Shown one piece after another: positions 52,250 to 64,000 of a stretch of DNA of 64,000 nucleotides (positions within the stretch are counted from its first letter, which is position 1; each line of letters starts with the position of its first letter). The notes below the pieces were generated by a model. That model was given only the letters and a program-made list of their open reading frames with translations, was not told where the DNA came from and made no database searches. Both the position numbers and the translations under genes were made by a program. The DNA comes from Ianthella basta. Its lineage: Eukaryota > Porifera > Demospongiae > Verongiida > Ianthellidae. Where the stretch lies: assembly GCA_964019415.1 (NCBI GenBank), contig OZ025874.1, forward strand, positions 124,001 to 188,000, given 5' to 3'.

Positions 52250-55200
52250 CTTAACTTGTCATATATTACCAAATCTTGCTTAATCTTACCTTGTCATATC
52301 TTGCCAAATCTTGCTTAAACTTAACTTGTCATATCTTGCCTAATCTTGCCGAATCTTACCTTGTCATATCTTGCCAAATCTTGCCGAAACTTACCTTTTC
52401 ATATCTTGCTAAATCTTGCCAAATCTTACCTTGTCATATCTTGCCAAATCTTACCTTGTCATATCTTGCCAAATCTTGCTTAATCTTACCTTGTCATATC
52501 TTGTCAAATCATGCCAAATCTTATCTTATCATATCTTGCCAAATCTTGCCTAATCTTACCTTGTCATATCTTGCTTAATCTTGCCAAATCTTAACTTGTC
52601 ATATCTTGCCAAATCTTGCCAAATCTTACCTTGTCATATCTTACCAAATCTTACTTAATCTTAACTTGTCATATATTACCAAATCTTGCTTAATCTTACC
52701 TTGTCATATCTTGCCAAATCTTGCTTAAACTTAACTTGTCATATCTTGCCTAATCTTGCCGAATCTTACCTTGTCATATCTTGCCAAATCTTGCCAAAAC
52801 TTACCTTTTCATATCTTGCTAAATCTTGCCAAATCTTACCTTGTCATATCTTGCCAAATCTTGCCAAATCTTACCTTGTCATATCTTGCCAAATCTTGCT
52901 TAATCTTACCTTGTCATATCTTGCCAAATCTTGCCAAATCTTACCTTGGCATATCTTGCCAAATCTTGCCTAATCTTACCTTGTCATATCTTGCTTAATC
53001 TTGCCAAATCTTAACTTGTCATATCTCGCCAAATATTGCCAAAACTTACCTTGTCATATGTTGCAAAATCTTGCCTAATCTTGCTTTTTCATATCTAGCC
53101 AAATCTTGCATAATCTTGCCATGTCATATCTTGCCAAATCTTGCCAAATCTTACCTTGTCATATCACGCCAAATCTTGCCAAATCTTGCCAAATCTTATC
53201 TTATCCTATCTCGTCAAATCTTGCCTAATCTTACCTTGTCATATCTTGCCAAATCTTGCCAAATCTTACTTTTTCATATCTTGCCAAATCTTGCCAAATC
53301 TTACCTCTTGCCAAATCTTGCCAAATCTTACCTTGTCATATCTTGCCAAATCTTGCCTAATCTTACTTTTTCATATCTTGCCAAATCTTGCTTAATCTTA
53401 CCTCGTCATATCTTGCCAAATCTTGCCAAATCTTACCTTGTTAGATCTCGCCAAATCTTGCCTAATCTTGCCAAATCTTACCTTGTCATATCACGCCAAA
53501 TCTTGCCAAATCTTGCCAAATCTTATCTTATCCTATCTCGCCAAATCTTGCCTAATCTTACCTTGTCATATCTTGCCAAATCTTGCCAAATCTTACTTTT
53601 TCATATCTTGCCAAATCTTGCCAAATCTTACCTCTTGCCAAATCTTGCCAAATCTTACCTTGTCATATCTTGCCAAATCTTGACTAATCTTACCTTCTCA
53701 TATCTTGCCAAATCTTGCCGAATCTTACCTTGTCATATCTTGCAAAATCTTAACTTGTCATATATTACCAAATCTTGCTTAATCTTACCTTGTCATATCT
53801 TGCCAAATCTTGCTTAAACTTAACTTGTCATATCTTCCTAATCTAGCCAAATCTTACCTTGTCATATCTTGCCTAATCTTGCCAAATCTTACCTTGTCAT
53901 ATCTTGCCAAATCTTGCCGAATCTTACCTTGTCATATCTTGCCAAATCTTGCCGACTCTTACCTTGTCATATCTTGCCAAATCTTGCCAAATCTTATCTT
54001 GTCATATCTTGCCAAATCTTGCCTAATCTTACCTTGTCATATCTTGCTTAATATTTTTAAAATCTTAACTTGTCATATTTCGCCAAATCTTGCCAAAACT
54101 TACCTTGTCATATGTTGCAAAATCTTGCCTAATCTTGCTTTTTCATATCTAGCCAAATCTTGTTTAATCTTGCCATGTCATATCTTGCCAAATCTTGCCA
54201 AATCTTACCTTCAGTTGTCATATCTTGCCAAATCTTGCCTATCTTACTTTTCATATCTTGCCAAATCTTGCTTAATCTTACCTTGTCATATCTTGCCAAA
54301 TCTTACCAAATTTAACTTGTCATATCTCGCCAAATCTTGACTAATCATGCCAAATCTTACCTTGTCATATCTTGCCAAATCTTGACTAATCTTACCTTGC
54401 CATATCTTACCTAATCTTGCCAAATCTTACCTTGTCATATCTTGCCAAATCTTGCCAAATCTTACCTTGTCATATCTTACCAAATCTTACTTAATCTTAA
54501 CTTGTCATATATTACCAAATCTTGCTTAATCTTACCTTGTCATATCTTGCCAAATCTTGCTTAAACTTAACTTGTCATATCTTGCCTAATCTTGCCGAAT
54601 CTTACCTTGTCATATCTTGCCAAATCTTGCCGAAACTTACCTTTTCATATCTTGCTAAATCTTGCCAAATCTTACCTTGTCATATCTTGCCAAATCTTGC
54701 CAAATCTTACCTTGTCATATCTTGCCAAATCTTGCTTAATCTTACCTTGTCATATCTTGTCAAATCATGCCAAATCTTATCTTATCATATCTTGCCAAAT
54801 CTTGCCTAATCTTACCTTGTCATATCTTGCTTAATCTTGCCAAATCTTAACTTGTCATATCTCGCCAAATCTTGCCAAATCTTACCTTGTCATATCTTAC
54901 CAAATCTTACTTAATCTTAACTTGTCATATATTACCAAATCTTGCTTAATCTTACCTTGTCATATCTTGCCAAATCTTGCTTAAACTTAACTTGTCATAT
55001 CTTGCCTAATCTTGCCGAATCTTACCTTGTCATATCTTGCCAAATCTTGCCGAAACTTACCTTTTCATATCTTGCTAAATCTGGCCAAATCTTACCTTGT
55101 CATATCTTGCCAAATCTTGCCAAATCTTACCTTGTCATATCTTGCCAAATCTTGCTTAATCTTACCTTGTCATATCTTGCCAAATCTTGCCAAATCTTAC

Positions 55201-55300
55201 CTTGGCATATCTTGCCAAATTTTGCCTAATCTTACCTTGTCATATCTTGCTTAATCTTGCCAAATCTTAACTTGTCATATCTCGCCAAATATTGGCAAAA
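52250..55300 (+). repeat. Nested ~410-420-bp blocks
   Basis: Blocks beginning GTCATATATTACC at about 52258, 52668, 54504 and 54924 carry the same run of variants (TTAAACTTAACTTG, CCGAATC, CTTTTCATATCTTGCTAAATC). Spacing is 410 bp in the first pair and 420 bp (12 units) in the second. Confidence 0.8.
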
Positions 55301-56539
55301 CTTACCTTGTCATATGTTGCAAAATCTTGCCTAATCTTGCTTTTTCATATCTAGCCAAATCTTGCATAATCTTGCCATGTCATATCTTGCCAAATCTTGC
55401 CAAATCTTACCTTCAGTTGTCATATCTTGCCAAATCTTGCCTTATCTTACTTTTCATATCTTGCCAAATCTTGCTTAATCTTACCTTGTCATATATTGCC
55501 AAATCTTACCAAATTTAACTTGACATATCTCGCCGAATCTTGACTAATCTTGCCAAATTTTACTTTGTCATATCTTGCCAAATCTTGACTAATCTTACCT
55601 TGCCATATCTTGCCAAATCTTGCCAAATCTTACCTTGTCATATCTTGCCAAAATCTTACCTTCTCATATCTTACCAAATCTTACTTAAACTTAACTTGTC
55701 ATATCTTGCCATATCTTGCCAAATCTTACCTAGTCATATCTTGCCAAATCCAACAAAGTCTTACCTTGTCATATCTCGCCAAATCTTGCCTAATCTTGCC
55801 AAATCTTACCTTGTCATATCTTGACAAATCTTGACTAATCTTACCTTGTCATATCTTACCAAATATTGCCGAATCCTATCCTGTCATATGTTGCCAAATC
55901 TTTCCAATTCTTACCTTGTCATATCTTACCAAATCTTGCTTAATCTTACCTTGTCATATCTTGCCAAATCTTGCCAAATCTTTTCTTGTCATATTATGCC
56001 AAATCTAGCCAAATATTACCTAATCATATCTTGCCAAATTTTGCCAACTCTTACCTTGTCATATCTTGCCAAATCTTGCCTAATTTTACCTTGTCATAAC
56101 TTGCCTAATCTTGCCAAAACTTACCTTGTCATATCTTGCCAAATCTTGCCGAATCTTACCTTGTCATATCTTGCCAAATCTTACCAAATCTTACCAAATC
56201 TTACCTTGTCATATCTTGCCTAATCTTGCCTAATCTTACTTTGTCATATCTTGCCAAATCTTGCCTGATCTTACCTTGTCATATCTTGCCAAATCTTGCC
56301 AAGTCTTACCTTTAAGTTGTCCGATCTTGGCAAATCTTGCCTATTCTTACCTTATCATATCTTGCCGAATCTTGCTTAATCTTACCTTACCATATCTTGC
56401 CAAGTCTTGCCAAATCTTACCTTGTCATATCTCGCAAAATCTTGCCAAATTTTACCTTGTCATATCTTGCCAAATCTTGCCTAATCTTACTTTTTCATAT
56501 CTTGCCAAATCTTGCTTAACCTCACCTTGTCATATCTTG

Positions 56540-59500
56540 CCAAATCTTGCCAAACATTAACTTGTCATATTTTGCCAAATCTTGCTTATTCTTACCTTGT
56601 CATATCTTGACAAATATTGCCAAGCCTTACCTTGTCATATCTTGCCAAATCTTGCCTAATCTTACTTTTTCATATCTTGCCAAATCTTGCTTAATCTTAC
56701 CTTATCATATCTTGCCAAATCTTGCAAAATCTTACCTTGTCATGTCTTGCCAAATCTTACCTAATCTTACCTTTTCATATGTTGCCAAATCCTACCTTGT
56801 CATATCTTGCCAAATCTTGCCAAATCTTACCTTGTCATATCTCGCCAAATCTTGCCTAATCTTGCCAAATCTTACCTTGTCATATCTTGCCAAATCTTGC
56901 TTAATCTTACCTTGTCATATCTTGCCAAATTTTGCCTAATCTTACCTTGTCATATCTTGCCAAATTTTGCCAAATCTTACCTTGTCATATCTTACCAAAT
57001 CTTGCTTATTCTTACCTTGTCATATCTTGCCACATCTTGCCTAAACTTACCTTGTCATAGCTTGCCTAATCTTGCCAAATCTTACCTTGTCATATCTTGC
57101 CTAATCTTGCCAAATAATACCTTGTCGTATCTTGCCAAATCTTGCCTTATCTTACCTTGTCATATCTTGCCTAATCTTGCCAAATCTTACCTTGTCATAT
57201 CTTGCCAAATCTTGCCGAATCTTACCTTACCATATCTTTCCAAATCTTGCCAAATCTTGCCAAATCTTACCTTGTCATATCTTGCCTAATCTTGCCAAAT
57301 CTTACCTTCATATCTTGCCAAGTCATGCCTGATCTTACCTTGTCATAACTTGCAAAATCTTGCCAAGTCTTACCTTTAACTTATCATATCGTGCCAAATC
57401 TTGCCTAATCTTACTTTTTCATATCTTGCCAAATCTTGCTTAATCTTACCTTGTCATATCTTGCCAAATCTTACCATGTAATATCTTGCCAAATCTTGCC
57501 TAATCTTACTTTTTCATATCTTGCCAAATCTTGCATAATCTTACCATGTCATATCTTGCCAAATCTTGCCTAATCTTACCTTGTCATATCTTACCAAATC
57601 TTGCTTAATCTTACCTTGTCATATCTTGCCAAATCTTGCCTAATCTTATCTTGTCATATCTTGCCAAATCTTGCCAAATATTACCTTGTCATATCTTGCC
57701 AAATCTTGCCAAATCTTACCTTGGCATATCTTACCAAATCTTGCCTAATCTTACCTTGTCATATCTTGCCAAATCTTGCCGAATCTTACCTTGTCATATC
57801 TAGCCAAATCTTGCCAAATCTTACCTTGTCATATCTTGCCTAATCTTGTCAAATCTTACCTTGTCATACCTTGCCAAATCTTGCCTGATCTTACCTTGTC
57901 ATATCTTGCCAAATCTTGCCGAGCCTTACCTTTAAGTTGTCATATCTTGCCAAATCTTGACTAATCTTACCTTGTCATATCTTGCCAAATTTTGCCAAAT
58001 CTTACCTTGTCATATCTCGCCAAATCTTGCCAAATCTTTCATTGTCATATCTTGCCAAATCTTGCCTAATCTTACCTTGTCATATCTTGCCTAATCTTGT
58101 CAAATCTTACCTTGTCATATCTTGCCAAATCTTGCTTAATCTTACCTTGTCATATCTTGCCAAATCTTGCCAAATCTTACTTTGTCATATCTCGCCAAAT
58201 CTTGCTTAATCTTGCAAAATCTTACCTTGTCATATCTTGCCAAATCTTGCCAAATCTTACCTTCATATCTTACCAAATTTTGCCTAAACTTACCTTGTCA
58301 TAGCTTGCCTAATCTTGCTTAATCTTACCTTGTCATATCTTGCCAAATCTTACCAAATATTACCTTGTCATATCTTGCCAAATCTTGCCAAATCTTATTT
58401 TGTCATATCTCGCAAAATCTTGCCAAATTTTACCTTGTCATATCTTGCCAAATCTTGCCTAATCTTACCTTGTCATATCTTGCCAAATCTTGCCGAGCCT
58501 TACCTTTAAGTTGTCATATCTTGCCAAATCTTGACTAATCTTACCTTGTCATATCTTGCCAAATTTTACCTTGTCATATCTAGCCAAATCTTGCCAAATC
58601 TTACCTTGTCATATCTTGCCAAATCTTGCCGAGCCTTACCTTTAAGTTGTCATATCTTGCCAAATCTTGACTAATCTTACCTTGTCATATCTTGCCAAAT
58701 TTTGCCAAATCTTACCTTGTCATATCTCGCCAAATCTTGCCAAATCTTTCATTGTCATATCTTGCCAAATCTTGCCTAATCTTACCTTGTCATATCTTGC
58801 CTAATCTTGTCAAATCTTACCTTGTCATATCTTGCCAAATCTTGCTTAATCTTACCTTGTCATATCTTGCCAAATCTTGCCAAATCTTACTTTGTCATAT
58901 CTCGCCAAATCTTGCTTAATCTTGCAAAATCTTACCTTGTCATATCTTGCCAAATCTTGCCAAATCTTACCTTCATATCTTACCAAATTTTGCCTAAACT
59001 TACCTTGTCATAGCTTGCCTAATCTTGCTTAATCTTACCTTGTCATATCTTGCCAAATCTTACCAAATATTACCTTGTCATATCTTGCCAAATCTTGCCA
59101 AATCTTATTTTGTCATATCTCGCAAAATCTTGCCAAATTTTACCTTGTCATATCTTGCCAAATCTTGCCTAATCTTACTTTTCATATCTTGCCAAATCTT
59201 GCTTAACCTCACCTTGTCATATCTTGCCAAATCTTGCCAAACATTAACTTGTCATATTTTGCCAAATCTTTCTTATTCTTACCTTGTCATATCTTGACAA
59301 ATATTGCCAAGCCTTACCTTATCATATCTTGCCAAATCTTGACTAATCTTACTTTTTCATATCTTGCCAAATCTTGCTTAATCTTACCTTATCATATCTT
59401 GCCAAATCTTGCAAAATCTTACCTTGTCATGTCTTGCCAAATCTTACCTAATCTTACCTTTTCATATGTTGCCAAATCCTACCTTGTCATATCTTGCCAA

Positions 59501-60110
59501 ATCTTGCCAAATCTTACCTTGTCATATCTCGCCAAATCTTGCCTAATCTTGCCAAATCTTACCTTGTCATATCTTGCCAAATCTTGCTTAATCTTACCTT
59601 GTCATATCTTGCCAAATTTTGCCTAATCTTACCTTGTCATATCTTGCCAAATTTTGCCAAATCTTACCTTGTCATATCTTACCAAATCTTGCTTATTCTT
59701 ACCTTGTCATATCTTGCCACATCTTGCCTAAACTTACCTTGTCATAGCTTGCCTAATCTTGCCAAATCTTACCTTGTCATATCTTGCCTAATCTTGCCAA
59801 ATAATACCTTGTCGTATCTTGCCAAATCTTGCCTTATCTTACCTTGTCATATCTTGCTTAATCTTGCCAAATCTTACCTTGTCATATCTTGCCAAATCTT
59901 GCCGAATCTTACCTTACCATATCTTTCCAAATCTTGCCAAATCTTGCCAAATCTTACCTTGTCATATCTTGCCTAATCTTGCCAAATCTTACCTTCATAT
60001 CTTGCCAAGTCATGCCTGATCTTACCTTGTCATAACTTGCCAAATCTTGCCAAGTCTTACCTTTAACTTATCATATCGTGCCAAATCTTGCCTAATCTTA
60101 CTTTTTCATA
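56540..60110 (+). repeat. Higher-order duplication, 2,687-bp offset
   Basis: The stretch at about 56540-57420 recurs at about 59227-60107, with landmarks AACATTAACTTGTCAT, GTCATAGCTTGCC, AATAATACCTTGTCG and AAGTCATGCCTGATC in the same order. A related, more diverged copy lies at about 8010-8870 in block A. Confidence 0.87.
57917..59210 (+). repeat. Tandem block, 710-bp offset
   Basis: GCCGAGCCTTACCTTTAAG and the variant order after it, at about 57919, recur at about 58629 with near identity. The second copy extends to about 59180. A third GCCGAGCC junction at 58490 shows an extra partial copy of about 130 bp between them. Confidence 0.82.
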
Positions 60111-63100
60111 TCTTGCCAAATCTTGCTTAATCTTACCTTGTCATATCTTGCCAAATCTTGCCAAATCTAACTTTGTCATATCTTGGCAAATCTTGCCAAA
60201 TCTTGCTTAATCTTACCTTGTCATATCTTGCCTACTCTTGCCAAATCTTACCTTCACATCTTACCAAATCTTGCCTAAACTTACCTTGTCATATCTTGCC
60301 TAATCTTACCAAATATTACCTTGTCATATCTTGCCAAATCTTGCCTAATCTTACCTTGTCATATCTTGCCAAATCTTGCCTAATCTTAACTTGTCATATC
60401 TTGCCAAATCTTGCCAAATCTTACCTTGTCATATCTTGCCAAATCTTGCCAAATCTTACCATGTAATATCTTACGAAATCTTGCCTAATCATACTTTTTC
60501 ATATCTTGCCAAATCTTGCTTAATCTTACCTTGTCATATCTTGCCAAATCTTGCTAAATCTTACCATGTCATATCTTGCCAAATCTTGCCTAATCTTACC
60601 TTGTCATATCTTACCAATTCTTGCTTAATCTTACCTTGTCATATCTTGCTCAATCTTGCCATATCTAATCTTGTCATATCTTGCCGAATCTTGCCACATA
60701 TTACCTTGTCATATCATGCCAAATCTTGCCAACTCTTACCTTGGCATATCTTACCAAATCTTGCCTAATCTTACCTTGTCATATCTTGCCTAATCTTGCC
60801 AAATCTTACTATCAATTTGTCATATCTTGCCAAATCTTGCCGAATCTTACCGTGTCATATCTTGCCAAATCTTGCCAAATCTTACCTTGTCATGTCTTGC
60901 AAATTCTTGCCAAATCTTACCTTGTCATATCTTGCCAAATCTTGCCTGATGTTACCTTGTCATATCTTACCAAATCTTGCCAAGCCTTACCTTAAAGTTG
61001 TCATTTCTGGCCAAATCTTGCCTATTCTTACTTTTTCATATCTTGCCCAATCTTGACTAATCTTACCTTGTCATATCTTGCCAAATCTTGCCTAATCTTA
61101 CCTTGTCATATCTTGCCAAATCTTGACTAATCTTACCTTGTCATATCTTGCCAAATCTTGCCTAATCTTACCTTGTCATATCTTGCCAAATCTTGCCAAA
61201 TCTTACCTTGTCATATCTCGCCAAATCTTGCCAAATCTTACATTGTCAAATCTTGCCAAATCTTGCCTAATCTTACCTTGTCGTATCTTGCCAAATCTTG
61301 CCAAATCTTACCATGTCATACTTTGCCAAATCTTGCCTAATCTTACTTTTTCATATCTTACCAAATTTTGCGTAACCTTACCTTGTCATAGCTTGCCTAA
61401 TCTTGCTTAATCTTACCTTGTCATATCTTGCCAAATCTTACCTTTAACTTATCATATCTTGCCAAATCTTGCCAAATCTTACCTTGTCATATCTTGCCTA
61501 CTCTTGCCAAATCTTACCTTCATATCTTATCAAATTTTGCCTAAACTTACCTTGTCATAGCTTGCCTAATCTTGCTTAATCTTACATTGTCATATCTTGC
61601 CAAATCTTACCAAATATTACCTTGTCATATCTTGCCAAATCTTGCCTAATCTTACCTTGTCATATCTTGGCAAATCTTGTCTGATCTTATCTTGTCATAT
61701 CTTGCCAAATCTTGCCAAATCTTACCATGTAATATCTTGCCAAATCTTGCCTAATCTTACTTTTTCATATCTTGCCAAATCTTGCATAATCTTACCATGT
61801 CATATCTTGCCAAATCTTGCCTAATCTTACCTTGTCATATCTTACCAAATCTTGCTTAATCTTACCTTGTCATATCTTGCCAAATCTTGCCTAATCTTAT
61901 CTTGTCATATCTTGCCAAATCTTGCCAAATATTACCTTGCCATATCTTGCCAAATCTTGCCAAATCTTACCTTGGCATATCTTACCAAATCTTGCCTAAT
62001 CTTACCTTGTCATATCTTGCCAAATCTTGCCGAATCTTACCTTGTCATATCTTGCAAATCTTGCCAAATCTTACCTTGTCATATCTTGCCTAATCTTGTC
62101 AAATCTTACCTTGTCATACCTTGCCAAATCTTGCCTGATCTTACCTTGTCATATCTTGCCAAATCTTGCCAAGCCTTACCTTTAAGTTGTCATATCTTGC
62201 CAAATCTTGACTAATCTTACCTTGTCATATCTTGCCAAATTTTGCCAAATCTTATCTTGTCATATCTCGCCAAATCTTGCCAAATCTTTCATTGTCATAT
62301 CTTGCCAAATCTTGCCTAATCTTACCTTGTCATATCTTGCCAAATCTTGCCAAATCTTACCTTGTCATATCTTGCCAAATCTTGCCAAATCTTACCATGT
62401 CATACTTTGCCAAATCTTGCCTAATCTTACATTTTCATATCTTGCCAAATCTTGCTTAATCTTACCTTATCATATCTTGCCAAATCTTGCCAAATCTTAC
62501 TTTGTCATATCTCGCCAAATCTTGCCAAATCTTGCCAAATCTTACCTTGTCATATCTTCCCTACTATTGCCAAATCTTACCTTCATATCTTACCAAGTTT
62601 TTCCTAAACTTACCTTGTCATATCTTGCCTAAACTTGCTTAATCTTACCTTGTCATATCTTGCCAAAACTTACCAAATATTACCTTGTCATATCTTGCCA
62701 AATCTTGCCTAATCTTACCTTGTCATATCTTGCCAAATCTTGCCTAATCTCACCTTGTCATATCTTGCCAAATCTTACCATGTAATTTCTTGGTAAATCT
62801 TGCCTAATCTTACTTTTTCATATCTTGCCAAATCTTGCTTAATTTTACCTTCTCATATCAAGCCAAATTTTGCCAAATCTTACCTTAGCTTATCTTGCCA
62901 AATCTTGCCAAATCTTACCTTGTCATATCTTACCAAATCTTACTTAATCTTACCTTGTCATATTAGCCAAATCTTTCCCAATCTTATTTTGTCATATCTT
63001 GCCAAATCTTGCCAAATATTACCTTGTCATATCTTGCCAAATCTTACCAAATCTTACCTTTGCATATCTTACCAAATCTTGCCTAATCTTACCTTGTCAT

Positions 63101-64000
63101 ATCTTGCCTAATCTTGTCAAATCTTACCTTGTCATATCTTGCTAAATCTTGCTTAATCTTACCTTGTCATATCTTGCCAAATCTTGCCAAATCTTACTTT
63201 GTCATATCTCGCCAAATCTTGCCAAATCTTGCCAAATCTTACCTTGTCATATCTTGCCAAATCTTGCCAAATCTTACCTTCATATCTTACCAAGTTTTGC
63301 CTAAACTTACCTTGTCATAGCTTGCCTAATCTTGCTTAATCTTACCTTGTCATATCTTGACAAATCTTACCAAATATTACCTTGTCATATCTTGCCAAAT
63401 CTTGCCTAATCTTACCTTGTCATATCTCGCCAAATCTTGCCAAATCTTATCTTGTCATATCTTGCCAAATCTTGCCAAATCTTACCTTATAATATCTTGC
63501 CAATTCTTGCCTAATCTTACTTTTTCATATCTTGCCAAATCTTGCATAATCTTACCATGTCATATCTTGCCAAATCTTGCCTAATCTTACCTTGTCATAT
63601 CTTACCAAATCTTGCTTAATCTTACCTTGTCATATCTTGTCAAATCTTGCCAAATCTTATCTTGTCATATCTTGCCAAGATCTTGCCAAATATTACCTTG
63701 TCATATCTTGCCAAATCTTGCCAAATCTTACCTTGGCATATCTTACCAAATCTTGCCTAATCTTACCTTGTCATATCTTGCCAAATCTTGCCGAATCTTA
63801 CCTTGTCATATCTTGCCAAATCTTCCCAAATCTTACCTTGTCATATCTTGCCTAATCTTGTCAAATCTTACCTTGTCATATCTTGCCAAATCTTGCCTGA
63901 TCTTACCTTGTCATATCTTGCCAAATCTTGCCAAGCCTTACCTTTAAGTTGTCATATTTTGCCAAATCTTGCCTATTCTTACTTTTTCATATCTTGCCAA

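Larger units (their letters stand above)
49991..54346 (+). repeat. Segmental duplication, one copy carrying the TA-MITE
   Basis: 49991-50350 matches 53171-53530 and 51285-52100 matches 53531-54346, almost base for base. Shared rare variants are TATCACGCC, ACCTCGTCAT, GTTAGATCTCGCC, TACCTCTTGCC and ATATTTTTAAAATC. The offset is 3,180 bp before the MITE and 2,246 bp after it; the difference of 934 bp equals the 932-bp MITE plus its 2-bp target duplication. The unfilled copy is therefore a natural empty site. Confidence 0.93.
51283..64000 (+). repeat. 35-bp minisatellite array, block E
   Basis: Plus-oriented array to the end of the window, with the same variants as block A. Rare variants found here in the same order as in the left part of block A include TACCTCTTGCC, CTTCAGTTGTCAT, CAAATCCAACAAAG and CTTTAAGTTGTCAT. 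No gene or foreign insert is seen. Confidence 0.98.

Noticed and set aside
4-63947. Many open frames of 60-325 codons repeating residues such as LPNLAKSYLVIS
   Set aside because: They are translations of the stop-free satellite, lack ATG starts, occur in all three frames, and change frame with every length variant. No independent coding signal is present.
1-64000. Telomeric repeat or CENP-B box satellite
   Set aside because: No TTAGGG-like tract and no CENP-B box in the unit; chromosomal position cannot be read from the window.

Overview
This 64-kb window is almost entirely one giant minisatellite. The unit is 35 bp and is built from three 10-bp boxes plus a 5-bp spacer: ATCTTGCCAA, ATCTTGCCAA, ATCTTACCTT, GTCAT on the plus strand. 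After subtracting four islands of other DNA, about 59.4 kb of array remains, roughly 1,700 unit-equivalents. The array runs off both ends of the window. I see no host protein gene, rRNA, tRNA or CRISPR. The consensus unit has no stop codon in any plus-strand frame, so the array throws up many long but meaningless open frames.

The only convincing genes belong to a Harbinger (PIF/Harbinger) DNA transposon. It carries a HARBI1-like DDE transposase and a convergent Myb/SANT-like gene. With two non-coding MITE-like elements and eukaryote-type satellite DNA, this points to a metazoan nuclear genome. A marine invertebrate such as a cnidarian is my guess, held weakly. The satellite could be pericentromeric, subtelomeric or interstitial, and the window does not say which.

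Layout: 1-21794, array in plus orientation; 21795-21885, a 91-bp unidentified island; 21886-33872, the same array inverted and carrying the 2,745-bp Harbinger element at 29303-32047; 33873-47114, array in plus orientation; 47115-47966, an 852-bp hAT-like non-autonomous element with 5-bp target duplication; 47967-50350, array; 50351-51282, a 932-bp MITE with TA target duplication and 19-bp perfect inverted ends; 51283-64000, array. Above the 35-bp unit lies a strong higher-order structure: tandem blocks of about 0.16, 0.7, 1.0, 2.5, 2.7, 3.5 and 3.6 kb, and colinear paralogous blocks 48-51 kb apart.

The most informative observations are these. (i) The 12-kb reversed segment looks like a simple inversion: turning it back on paper restores both unit phase and higher-order register, with only 3 and 5 bp missing. 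(ii) The array itself holds empty-site copies for both MITEs, which fix their target duplications. (iii) The antisense strand of each consensus unit carries a near-consensus 5' splice donor (AAG/GTAAGA), so an antisense transcript would hold a very long row of U1-like sites. (iv) The Harbinger element looks complete. Apart from the Harbinger pair I found no cooperating gene system; the novelty lies in the array architecture.
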